Assembly: GCA_015232955.1 (NCBI GenBank)
Contig: JADFYS010000009.1
Coordinates: 1 to 17,407 of the forward strand
Length of the DNA: 17,407 nucleotides
Reading direction: 5' to 3'
Source: Gammaproteobacteria bacterium
GTDB taxonomy: Bacteria > Pseudomonadota > Gammaproteobacteria > Thiohalomonadales > Thiohalomonadaceae
In this document: in pieces, positions 7,952 to 15,623 of the stretch
How positions within the stretch are numbered: the first letter of the stretch is position 1
Layout: every line of letters begins with the position of its first letter
Program-made: the position numbers and the translations under genes
Notes under the pieces: model-generated
Databases searched by the model: none
Told to the model about the DNA's origin: nothing
The model's input: the letters and a program-made list of their open reading frames with translations, nothing else

Positions 7952-9001
7952 TTAGCAGCGTGCCAGCTTGATGAGGTGGCTGGAGATCTTGCTTAGAGGA
8001 ATAATCTCTTTGGTGCCGGAGGCGCTGATTGCCGCCGAGGGCATCCCAAAGATGGTGCTGCTCTCTTCATCCTGAACAAAGATGTGTCCCCCTCTCTCCC
8101 CCAGTCGTGCCAGGCCATCGGCACCATCGCGCCCCATGCCGGTGAGGACTGCGCCGATGGCCGAGGGGCCACAACAGTCGGCGAGTGAGTTGAGCAGGTA
8201 GGTGCCGGAGGGGCGGAACTGCTCAATCGGGGGAGCATCTCTCAGGAGGGCAAAGAGCGCCCCCTCTCTCCGTTCGACCCCCATATGTCGCCCTTCGGGG
8301 GCGATATAGACCGTTCCCGGGGATAACCTCCCCCCCTGATGAGCCAACTCTACCCCTAGCAGGGTGTGCCCCCTTAACCAGTCGGCCAGGCCGTGGCTGA
8401 AACCGGGAGAGATGTGCTGTACCACCAGCAGCGGCAGGGGGTAGTTGAGGGGGAGTGTACTGAGGATAGTGGAGAGGACGGTAGGACCACCGGTAGAGCA
8501 GACGATCCCGACAACATCATAGGTGGCAATTTTGCGTTCGATTTTGGTTTCAAGGATCTTGGGGTTTGGTGTCTCTTTTTGCGGTCGTCGTCGAATCAGC
8601 TTCACCTCCGCCATCGCTCGGAGGGTATCGACCAGATTGCGACAGGTACGGTTAAATTCGGGAGAGTTGGGGATACCTGCCGGTTTCTCGATAACGGCAA
8701 GGGCACCCTCATCGATGGCACGAAAGGTGGTGCGCAGCTCCTCATCATCGATGCCGGCACTAATGACGACAATGGGGGTGGGGACTGTGGACATAATCAT
8801 CCGTGTCGCATCAAAGCCATCCATCACCGGCATCCGAATATCCATGGTAATCATGTCAGGCTTGAGTTCATGGGTCAGACGCACCGCTTCATGGCCGTTG
8901 CGGGCACGGCCGATCACCTTCATGTCCGGCTGAGACTCAATCATCTTCTGCAGGAGCATGGCGACCACATCGGAGTCATCGGTAATTAAAATGTTGATCA
9001 T
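7952..9001 (-). CDS. cheB: CheB: receiver-methylesterase of the chemosensory pathway
   Basis: Chemoreceptor glutamate methylesterase/deamidase controlled by phosphorylation from CheA. The N-terminal receiver (1-125) has the acidic pair Asp8/Asp9, phosphoacceptor Asp54 (ITMDIRMPVMDG), Ser81 and Lys106. A charged linker (about 130-160) leads to the catalytic domain with triad Ser169 (CSTGGP), His196 (VVQHISPGFSHG) and Asp292 (GMGRDGADG). Length (349) and order match E. coli CheB (349). It lies 23 bp downstream of the hybrid cheA gene, with AGGGA upstream of its ATG, so the two are surely one transcript. It implies that the neighbouring receptors are adapted by methylation, yet no methyltransferase CheR is encoded in this window. 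Confidence 0.95.
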   Translation of the reverse strand: MINILITDDSDVVAMLLQKMIESQPDMKVIGRARNGHEAVRLTHELKPDMITMDIRMPVMDGFDATRMIMSTVPTPIVVISAGIDDEELRTTFRAIDEGALAVIEKPAGIPNSPEFNRTCRNLVDTLRAMAEVKLIRRRPQKETPNPKILETKIERKIATYDVVGIVCSTGGPTVLSTILSTLPLNYPLPLLVVQHISPGFSHGLADWLRGHTLLGVELAHQGGRLSPGTVYIAPEGRHMGVERREGALFALLRDAPPIEQFRPSGTYLLNSLADCCGPSAIGAVLTGMGRDGADGLARLGERGGHIFVQDEESSTIFGMPSAAISASGTKEIIPLSKISSHLIKLARC

Positions 9002-9024
9002 AACTGCATCCCTGTACTGTTCTG

Positions 9025-11229
9025 CTATATCAATTGCGAGACCACCTGAATCAGCTCGCGGCTATCAAACTCCCCTTTGACAATATAGGCGTTGGCTTTC
9101 ACTTTAACTCCGCGTTGGCGATCCGCATCGCTACCGAGGGAGGAGACGATGACAATCGGCAGATCGACCAGCCCCAGTTGGGTGCGAATGGTTTCGGTGA
9201 GCTCAAAGCCGTTAATCCCCGGCATTTCGACATCGGTAATGACAAGATCGACGCTCGCTTGTTGCAGGAACTCCAGCGCCTCTTCGCCGCTCTTTGCCGT
9301 CTCCACCTGATAGCCGTTGGTTTCGAGAATCCCTTTCTCGAGGGTGCGGGTGGTGATGGAGTCATCGACAATGAGGATCTTGTACTGTTGTGACTCATTT
9401 TGAAGCTCTGACTTAAAGTGGGTTGCCTCCGGTGGTCTCTGTTGCATTGTTGCAAAGAGCGAGGCGATATTGAGCACCAGAATGACACTGCTACTGCCCC
9501 CCACGACCCCCCCTTCGTAGAGATTGAGCTGGTCGAGTGGGGGGGCAAGAGGACGGGTGACAATATCGCGTTCGGTCATCACCTGATCGACCACCAGTGC
9601 CATCTGCTGCCAGCCGTGGTTGATCACCACAATCTCGAGGAACTCTCCCGGCTCCTTACCCTCACCTTTTAGGCCGATGAGATCGCGCAACGGGCGTAAC
9701 GGGATCGGTTGCGAGCCGACCTCTATCACCTCAACCTCACCCAAGCGCTGGATCTGCTCATGGGGAATCTCAAGGATATGTTGAATATATTGACTAAAGA
9801 TGATGAAGCGCTGACCACTGCAGCTGACGATAAGACCGTGCTCACTCGCCATACTCAGAGGAACGGTGAGGATAAAGCGAGTTCCTCTGCCCGGTGTGGT
9901 CTCCATCTGCACCTGACCTTGCAGAGACTGCATATTGATCCGGACGACATCAAGGCCGACCCCCCGTCCCGAGATCTCGCTCACCTCACTGCGCGAGGTG
10001 AAGCCGGGGCGGAAGATGAGATCATTGATCAGCTCACTCCCCATCTCCGCCATCTCCTCTTCGGTGGCGAGGCCCTGACTGATGGCCCGGCCGCGGATCA
10101 GTTCGTGGTCGATGCCACCACCGTCATCCTCCACCACAAGGTGGATGGCCCCCCCCTCTCGTGAGACGGAGATGGTGATGGTTCCTATTGCGGATTTTTG
10201 ACTCTTCTGCCGCTGCTGCGGGGACTCGATTCCGTGATCAATCCCGTTGCGAAGAAGGTGCATGAGCGGCGCTTTCAGGCCGTCGAGTACCACACGGTCG
10301 AGCTCAATCTCCCCTCCCTGAATCACCAGCGCAACCTCTTTTCCCGCCACCTGAGCGATGTCGCGGACGCTTCTCTCCAGTGGTTTGAGGACGGTAGAGG
10401 CGGGAATCATGCGCAGTGAGCGCACATCCTCCTTGAGGGTGAGGGCGAGGGGGCGAAGTTGGCTGGTGGTGGTACGGATGCTCTCCTCCAGGTGGTGGGT
10501 CAGCTCCTCCGCTTCGAGAATAAGGTGGGTGGTATCGGCAAGGGTGTTGCGGATGGAGTAGCCGGCACCGACGCTGCTCTGTGCCATCACTATCTTCCAC
10601 TGTTGACGAAGCGCCGCCATCACTTCGTTAATGCGTCTGCTGCGAAATAGGTGCTGTTCAAGACGGATCCCGGTGAGTTGTAGTTCATCGGCAAGGGCGG
10701 CAATACGGTTGAGACGCCCTACCGGAAGGCGGACACTGTCACTGCCGGCAACGGGGGGAGGGGGAGGGGGCGGTTCGGCCATCTCCTCTACGACTCTATC
10801 TTCAGCGATCACTTCACCGTTACACGCCTGCCCAAGACGGGAGAGTACCTTCTCTTGCTCCGGACGCAGCGGGTTGTCATCACCTTCACCCCCAAGGTCA
10901 TCGCTCACCAGAAGCTTGAGGGTGTCGATCGCTGTGAGTGAGATATTGGCAACGGGGCGGGTCAGATCCCGTTCGCCCTTCTGGATCAGAGAGAAGAGAT
11001 CTTCAATCCTGTGCGCTAGATCCGAGATGCGCAACAGGCCGATGCCGCGAGAGGCCCCTTTGATATTGTGGCAGGCTCGGAGCATGGCGTTCAGTTTATC
11101 GGTCTTCTCCTTTGAGGAGATCTCATGCTCAAGGGCGAGAACCCCCTCACTCAGGATCGGCAACAGCTCATCCAGTTCGATACGAAATGTCTCCAGCAGC
11201 TGACGGAGGAGGGCGGGATCAATATTCAC
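9025..11229 (-). CDS. cheA: hybrid CheA-type histidine kinase with C-terminal receiver (WspE/FrzE-like)
   Basis: Cytoplasmic chemosensory kinase, 734 residues. The Hpt domain (about 5-105) carries phospho-His54 in ACHNIKGASRGIG. A proline run at 153-159 marks the linker where CheA normally has its CheY/CheB-binding P2 domain, here missing. A dimerisation region (about 165-290) is followed by the ATPase with N-box HLLRNGIDHGIE (Asn328), DDGGGID (368-374) and GRGVGLD (421-427). A CheW-like domain (about 460-595) is followed by a receiver (617-734) with Asp622/Asp623, phospho-Asp666 in VITDVEMPG and Lys718. The same Hpt-kinase-CheW-receiver order is known from WspE and FrzE. The start is a GTG; AGGAT lies eight bases upstream and is embedded in an inverted repeat. 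The upstream gap of 140 bp is unusually long for this operon. Confidence 0.93.
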   Translation of the reverse strand: MNIDPALLRQLLETFRIELDELLPILSEGVLALEHEISSKEKTDKLNAMLRACHNIKGASRGIGLLRISDLAHRIEDLFSLIQKGERDLTRPVANISLTAIDTLKLLVSDDLGGEGDDNPLRPEQEKVLSRLGQACNGEVIAEDRVVEEMAEPPPPPPPVAGSDSVRLPVGRLNRIAALADELQLTGIRLEQHLFRSRRINEVMAALRQQWKIVMAQSSVGAGYSIRNTLADTTHLILEAEELTHHLEESIRTTTSQLRPLALTLKEDVRSLRMIPASTVLKPLERSVRDIAQVAGKEVALVIQGGEIELDRVVLDGLKAPLMHLLRNGIDHGIESPQQRQKSQKSAIGTITISVSREGGAIHLVVEDDGGGIDHELIRGRAISQGLATEEEMAEMGSELINDLIFRPGFTSRSEVSEISGRGVGLDVVRINMQSLQGQVQMETTPGRGTRFILTVPLSMASEHGLIVSCSGQRFIIFSQYIQHILEIPHEQIQRLGEVEVIEVGSQPIPLRPLRDLIGLKGEGKEPGEFLEIVVINHGWQQMALVVDQVMTERDIVTRPLAPPLDQLNLYEGGVVGGSSSVILVLNIASLFATMQQRPPEATHFKSELQNESQQYKILIVDDSITTRTLEKGILETNGYQVETAKSGEEALEFLQQASVDLVITDVEMPGINGFELTETIRTQLGLVDLPIVIVSSLGSDADRQRGVKVKANAYIVKGEFDSRELIQVVSQLI

Positions 11230-11369
11230 GCCGGGGATCCTGACTGGAGGCTGAGTGGGCGGTTCGGCAGTTCTGCATGAGAAAAATAATAGGGGGTCCC
11301 GATAAGAGGCTAAAGGTCGTCTGGTTCAGTTGGCTCTCTCCCCGCAACATCGTCGATCCCCGAAGCCCC
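11230..11369 (-). promoter_or_regulatory. cheA leader with two interleaved inverted repeats (candidate attenuator or SD-sequestering structure)
   Basis: Read on the minus strand, TAGGGGG (11372-11366, including the stop codon of the receptor gene) can pair with CCCCCTA (11296-11290), which is followed directly by TTATTTTT. CGGGGATC (11362-11355) can pair with GATCCCCG (11239-11232), which covers the AGGAT ribosome-binding site of cheA. The arms are in the order A-B-A'-B', so the two stems exclude each other unless they form a pseudoknot. This is the layout expected of an attenuator or a translational switch. The complementarity is seen directly; function is inferred, and short G/C-rich complements can occur by chance. 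Confidence 0.35.
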
Positions 11370-13538
11370 CTAGATGTGGTAACGGTTGATGGTAGACTCC
11401 AGCCGCTTGGCGACTTCACTCAGGGTGCAGGCGTCATCGCGCGAGTTTTCAGTAAAGCGGACAAACTCACCGGTGACGGTATTGATCTCACTCACCGCAG
11501 TGGTGATCTGCGCTATCCCCTCCACCTCCTGTCGAACTGCGGCAACAATCTGGTGGCTGGCGAGGGTGGTATCACTCACCACCGCATCGAGATTGCGAAT
11601 CACCTCCCCTGCCCGCTCTACCAGTCCGAGGCTGTGCGCCGCCCCTTTACCGCCATCTTCTGCGGCCATCACCGCGAGTTCTGTCGCTTGTCGAATCTCT
11701 TCCAGAATGAGCTGTACCTGCTCATTGGCCCGCTTTGAGGCCTCGGAGAGGTGGCGAACCTCCAGCGCAACCACCGCGAACCCCTTTCCGGCATGGCCCG
11801 CCCGCGTCGCTTCGACCGAGGCGTTGAGCGAGAGTAGTCGCAGCTGACGGGTGGTGTCGTTGACGACGGTGGTGATCTCCCCGATACGCATTGTCCACTT
11901 ATTGAGGGCGAGGATGGTGTGGGCGAGGTTGTCCATCTTGCTCCGCATCACCTCCATCGCATCGATACTCTGCTCCACCGCCTCCCGTCCCAGTGAGCCT
12001 TCATTCTGCGCCTTGGTCGCCACTTCACCCAGGGTATGCGCCTTGTCGAGGGTCTGTTTTGAGGTCGAACGGAGCTGCTCCAGTGTGGTTAGGGTCTCAT
12101 TGACGGAAGCGGCCTGCTCATTGGCGCCAGAGGATTGAGAGTTGATCGTACCTTGAAGCCGGGTGACGGTAGAGGTGAGATTGAGCGTGCCACGATGAAC
12201 CTCGTTGGTCATTGCCGCCAGTCTCCCCACCATATGGTTGAGGCTAAAGGCGAGCTCCTGAAGGATCTCATTCTCTTCATCAAGGCGGGTACGGAGATCG
12301 CCACTGGCGACCTGCTTGGCAAAGTTCTGCACCTCGCTGGTACGGAGTGCGATCTGGTGGTTCTGTTCCCGCTCTCGCTGTAGTAGTTGGCGCTGCTCCT
12401 CACGACTCTGCTGCAGCTGCTGACGCAAGCGATCCATACCGACAGAGAGCTGTCCCAGCTCATCGCTGGTGGGGGGAGGGAGGGTAACGGTGTAGTTGCC
12501 GGCAGCGATGGCATTCATCGCGGTCAGGAGCCAGCGGCTGATACTATCAACATTGCGCACAACGGCGACAATAATCATCAGTGTTGGGATGATTGGCAGC
12601 AGGATGAAGCAGGCGATGAGGAGTAGGCGATCTCTGCCTGCAGAAGATAGGGTATTGATATTGTTGATGATAGCGCTGCTGAAATCCTCTTCTAGCTGCC
12701 GCATCTGCTTAAAGCGACAATGGGCAGCAGTAAACCACTGTTGCGGCGTGGGGTGAAGGGCGATCTCGTTCAGGGTTCGGGTGAGACGGAGTTTTTCGAG
12801 ATCGCGACTGCACTGATGTTGTTCAAAGGCGAGAAATAGATGACCAATCTGTGGTGGAACCAAGGTGCGGCTCTGCTCAAGGAAGAGACGCTGTTGTACG
12901 GTCTGATCCCGATCCAGCTGCTCCAGATCCGATCCCTTTTCAGGCGTGGTGAGAAGAACCACCCCCTCTGACCACTCCAGAGCCGCCAGCTCCTTGGCGT
13001 GAATCAGGCTGTTATAGCCGAGAAGGTGGCGGGTCACCGCTCCATTTTCGATCTGGAGGCTGAGGGTGTCGATCCGCTGCCTCAGCTCTCGGGTAATTCG
13101 ACTGAAATCGGTAATGGCGATCTCGGGTTGCAGGGTGTGTCGGTCTATCTTTTGACGAAGTGCAGAGAGTATCTCGCGGTATTCAGAGATCAGCTCCCGG
13201 TTCAACCCCAGGCCGATCTGGGTTGCTGTGGTAGAGAGTGACAGGAGCCGCTGCCAGTGGTGGTCGCTTCGTTGGCGTTGGGCGATCAGCTCCAGCCGCT
13301 CATCATCACCACCAAATGTGCTATAGGCGACACTCCACGCCTGCTCAAGCTGCAGGTTGTGGATGAGGGTGGTGAGGGTTGAGATGAGACTACCGGTAGA
13401 CTCCAGTCTCTGTAGTTGGTGCTGGATGGTCAGCTCCTGACGGATGGTATATCCGGAAAAGAGGAGCAGCCCGATCACCGGCAGCAGGAGTAGGGCGGCC
13501 ATCTTTCCCCGAATCTGCAGTTTCTCCACCCACTCCAC
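11370..13538 (-). CDS. transmembrane chemoreceptor with periplasmic NIT-like domain, two HAMP units and a diverged signalling tip
   Basis: Methyl-accepting chemotaxis protein, 722 residues. Membrane helices at 13-30 and 304-327 enclose an all-helical periplasmic domain of about 270 residues. That domain has NIT-like (nitrate/nitrite-sensing family) hallmarks: LQLEQAWSVAYSTF at 62-75, where the family has LQxERGxSxxYL, and HAKELAALEWSEGVVLL at 180-196. A HAMP domain follows at about 328-380, then a Gln/Arg-rich coiled coil, a second HAMP-like unit at about 402-446, and the signalling hairpin (450-720). The hairpin tip reads LRLLSLNASVEATRAGHAGKGFAVVALEVRHLSEASK around 566-602, recognisably the receptor tip but altered at several normally invariant positions. 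The GTG start is two bases after the stop of the preceding receptor gene, with AAGGGGA at suitable distance. The ligand is unknown; NIT assignment is from pattern only. Confidence 0.88.
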   Translation of the reverse strand: MEWVEKLQIRGKMAALLLLPVIGLLLFSGYTIRQELTIQHQLQRLESTGSLISTLTTLIHNLQLEQAWSVAYSTFGGDDERLELIAQRQRSDHHWQRLLSLSTTATQIGLGLNRELISEYREILSALRQKIDRHTLQPEIAITDFSRITRELRQRIDTLSLQIENGAVTRHLLGYNSLIHAKELAALEWSEGVVLLTTPEKGSDLEQLDRDQTVQQRLFLEQSRTLVPPQIGHLFLAFEQHQCSRDLEKLRLTRTLNEIALHPTPQQWFTAAHCRFKQMRQLEEDFSSAIINNINTLSSAGRDRLLLIACFILLPIIPTLMIIVAVVRNVDSISRWLLTAMNAIAAGNYTVTLPPPTSDELGQLSVGMDRLRQQLQQSREEQRQLLQREREQNHQIALRTSEVQNFAKQVASGDLRTRLDEENEILQELAFSLNHMVGRLAAMTNEVHRGTLNLTSTVTRLQGTINSQSSGANEQAASVNETLTTLEQLRSTSKQTLDKAHTLGEVATKAQNEGSLGREAVEQSIDAMEVMRSKMDNLAHTILALNKWTMRIGEITTVVNDTTRQLRLLSLNASVEATRAGHAGKGFAVVALEVRHLSEASKRANEQVQLILEEIRQATELAVMAAEDGGKGAAHSLGLVERAGEVIRNLDAVVSDTTLASHQIVAAVRQEVEGIAQITTAVSEINTVTGEFVRFTENSRDDACTLSEVAKRLESTINRYHI

Positions 13539-13540
13539 GG

Positions 13541-15475
13541 CTAAATCCCCTTGTGCGGTTTTGGACTGTTCTCGGCGCTGGCCTCGATACTGTCAAGGAG
13601 GGAGATAATCTGGTTAGAGTAGCGCCCCAAATCGCGTAGTGCACGACCGTTATCGATCTTTTCGTTTCTGTTCTTGCGAGAGACTATCTCTTTAATGAGG
13701 TGGTGGTACTGACGGTGCGGCTCTTCGAGCTGCTCCATCCCCGGTATATGGCCGTAGATCTCTTTACCTTCGCTCTCGTACCAGCGGCCCAGTTCACATT
13801 CGGTGTGGGAGAGCATATCACTCTCCTCAAGCGGCTCTCTCCCCTGAAGGAACCCTTCGATCTGGAGGAGGGAGGTGCGGTGGGCAGCGCGTGCCAGCTC
13901 AAAGTCAAAATGGACCGTTCCCACCTTAAATTGACGCGCCATCGACTGGAGCATCGTTGCATATTTGGTCAACTGGCCGGCGGCACTATCGGTCTGTTGG
14001 GTCGCGGTCACAAACTGCGCAGTGACCCGGTTGATCTCATCCATGGCGATGCGGATCTGCTCTATCCCCGCCGACTCCTGGCGTACCGCCGCGACAATCT
14101 GCTGGCTGGCAAGAGCGTTATCGTGGATGACATGGTTAAGATCCCGCAGGACAACCCCCGCCTTCTCTATCTGCTCTGCGCCACGATGGGCGCTGTCACT
14201 CCCCCCCTCGACGGTGCGAACGGCGGCACTGGACGCTGTCCGGACATCGTCGAGGATCCCTTGAACCTGGAGTGATGCCTGTCGTGACTGCTCTGCCAGC
14301 TCCCGAACCTCATCTGCGACTACAGCAAAACCGCGACCGGCATCTCCTGCCCGTGCTGCTTCAATTGAGGCGTTGAGGGCGAGCATCTTTGACTGTTGCG
14401 CAAGATCCCCCACTGTTTCGGTGATATGGGCGATCTGCTGAATCCGTTCATTGAGAGTGGTGATGTGGCTGCTGATATCTTTCATCCCATCATTGATCTC
14501 TTGCATCGCGGTTACCGCACTCTCGACCAGCGCCAGCCCCTCATCCCCCTCATCGCGGGCGCGGTCAGAGACATCGCGGAGCGAGGTGGCCTTCTCCAGA
14601 TTCTGTTGTGAAGTGGCGTTAATCTGTTCGAGGGTAGAGGTGGTCTGGTTGATAGAGACCGCCTGTTCTGCTGCTCCAGAGGCCTGGGAGGCGACCGAGG
14701 CGTTGACTTCGCGTACCGTCAGAAGCATGGCGTTACTCGACTCAGTAACATTGCTTGTCATATTGGCAAGACTATCCACCATTCGGTTCAGCCGCATCCC
14801 GAGCTGTGCCAGTTCATCGTCCCCTTCAATCTCGAGACGGGCGGTGAGATCCCCCTGAGCGATACCATCAATGAGCGTGAGGTAGTTGGAGATTCGACTC
14901 TGCATCTCGTCGCGAGAGAGTGAGACCCCTTTGAGGCTGGTGACCAGGCCGTGAATATAGGTGTCAATGGCGAGTTGGGTATCCAGGAGGAGGATCTTGC
15001 CTATCGCTTCAATGGCGCGGAGCGCCTGGGACGAGCGCCAACGAAAATGACGGAAGATGACTGTTATTAATAACTTAAGATAGAGGGCATAACTTCCCAC
15101 ATACCAGCGAGGCGTGAGGCCGATACGGTGATGGACCACGCCGATGCGCAGGCGGCGTTCAAAATAGGCCTCACCGTAGTCACCAGAAAAGAGTTCGAGA
15201 AGGTAGGCGCGCTGGGTCTCTTTAAGGCGCTGGACCGTCGATCCCGCGGTCTCGATCTGCTCCATCATCTCGGGGTAGCGTTCAATATTGGCGTAGAAAC
15301 CGTCGATGATGGCGTCGGCGTTGCGCTCCACCACTGGTGCCAGACTCTGGAGAAGCTGCATCCCAGCCGGATCGAGGCCGATAAACTCCAGTCTCTGTTG
15401 CCGTTCGTCGGCATCCAACCCCATTTCATCACAGAGTGAGGTGGAATGCAGATCCTCTGAAGTTCTATTTGTCAC
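13541..15475 (-). CDS. soluble globin-coupled chemoreceptor with C-terminal CZB zinc-binding domain
   Basis: Cytoplasmic methyl-accepting protein, 644 residues, no membrane segment. Residues about 20-180 are a sensor globin of the HemAT type. FYANIERYPEMMEQI lies near 60-74, and VVHHRIGLTPRWYVGSY at 113-129 is the family's proximal-histidine motif (His115 or His116). A HAMP-like unit (about 190-240) leads to the signalling domain (245-515) with a near-canonical tip, LALNASIEAARAGDAGRGFAVVADEVRELAEQS at 365-397. The C-terminus (520-600) is a CZB domain with the expected three His and one Cys: His532, Cys560 (ECELGRWYESEG), His587 and His591. Globins of this type sense oxygen or other heme ligands; CZB domains bind zinc and in TlpD-like receptors report hypochlorite. 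The start is GTG with GGAGA ten bases upstream. It is followed two bases later by a second receptor gene. Confidence 0.93.
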   Translation of the reverse strand: MTNRTSEDLHSTSLCDEMGLDADERQQRLEFIGLDPAGMQLLQSLAPVVERNADAIIDGFYANIERYPEMMEQIETAGSTVQRLKETQRAYLLELFSGDYGEAYFERRLRIGVVHHRIGLTPRWYVGSYALYLKLLITVIFRHFRWRSSQALRAIEAIGKILLLDTQLAIDTYIHGLVTSLKGVSLSRDEMQSRISNYLTLIDGIAQGDLTARLEIEGDDELAQLGMRLNRMVDSLANMTSNVTESSNAMLLTVREVNASVASQASGAAEQAVSINQTTSTLEQINATSQQNLEKATSLRDVSDRARDEGDEGLALVESAVTAMQEINDGMKDISSHITTLNERIQQIAHITETVGDLAQQSKMLALNASIEAARAGDAGRGFAVVADEVRELAEQSRQASLQVQGILDDVRTASSAAVRTVEGGSDSAHRGAEQIEKAGVVLRDLNHVIHDNALASQQIVAAVRQESAGIEQIRIAMDEINRVTAQFVTATQQTDSAAGQLTKYATMLQSMARQFKVGTVHFDFELARAAHRTSLLQIEGFLQGREPLEESDMLSHTECELGRWYESEGKEIYGHIPGMEQLEEPHRQYHHLIKEIVSRKNRNEKIDNGRALRDLGRYSNQIISLLDSIEASAENSPKPHKGI

Positions 15476-15623
15476 CTTAAGTATTCTCCGTTAGTCATTC
15501 ACCGGGGAGGCGCTGCTCTTACCGGGGGTTATCAATCTCTGCGTCCTGATGTATACCCAAGAGAGTTGCAAATACTGGGTTTTTTCTAACTAAAACCCTC
15601 ACCCTCCTACTGTGTTGGGTAAA
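15476..15623. repeat. intergenic region with nested inverted repeats between the HD-GYP regulator and the globin receptor
   Basis: A 148-bp gap inside an otherwise compact operon. TACCCAA (15554-15560) and TTGGGTA (15615-15621) form an outer seven-base-pair inverted repeat. Nested inside, GGGTTTT (15577-15583) and AAAACCC (15592-15598) form another with an eight-base loop. Neither strand shows a proper T-run after the inner stem, so it is not a textbook terminator. It may be a processing site, a partial terminator or an operator for an internal promoter; I found no clear -35/-10 pair. Confidence 0.35.

Noticed and set aside
7368..7955. Plus-strand open frame of 195 codons opposite the phosphohexomutase
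   Set aside because: It is antisense to conserved catalytic loops, has no family resemblance and no initiation signal.
8393..8989. Plus-strand open frame of 198 codons opposite cheB
   Set aside because: Low-complexity, Gly/Asp/His-rich translation opposite the conserved receiver and linker; treated as a shadow.
10631..11203. Plus-strand open frame of 190 codons opposite the N-terminal half of cheA
   Set aside because: It is rich in Ser and Arg in the manner of antisense shadows, has no ribosome-binding site, and lies wholly over strongly conserved CheA codons.
11219..11347. Small minus-strand ORF (about 42 codons from an ATG) in the cheA leader
   Set aside because: No ribosome-binding site, unremarkable composition, and it runs out of frame into cheA. 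A leader peptide remains possible but is unsupported.
15577..15598. Rho-independent terminator between the HD-GYP gene and the globin receptor
   Set aside because: The stem GGGTTTT/AAAACCC is not followed by a T-run on either strand, so only an inverted repeat is reported.
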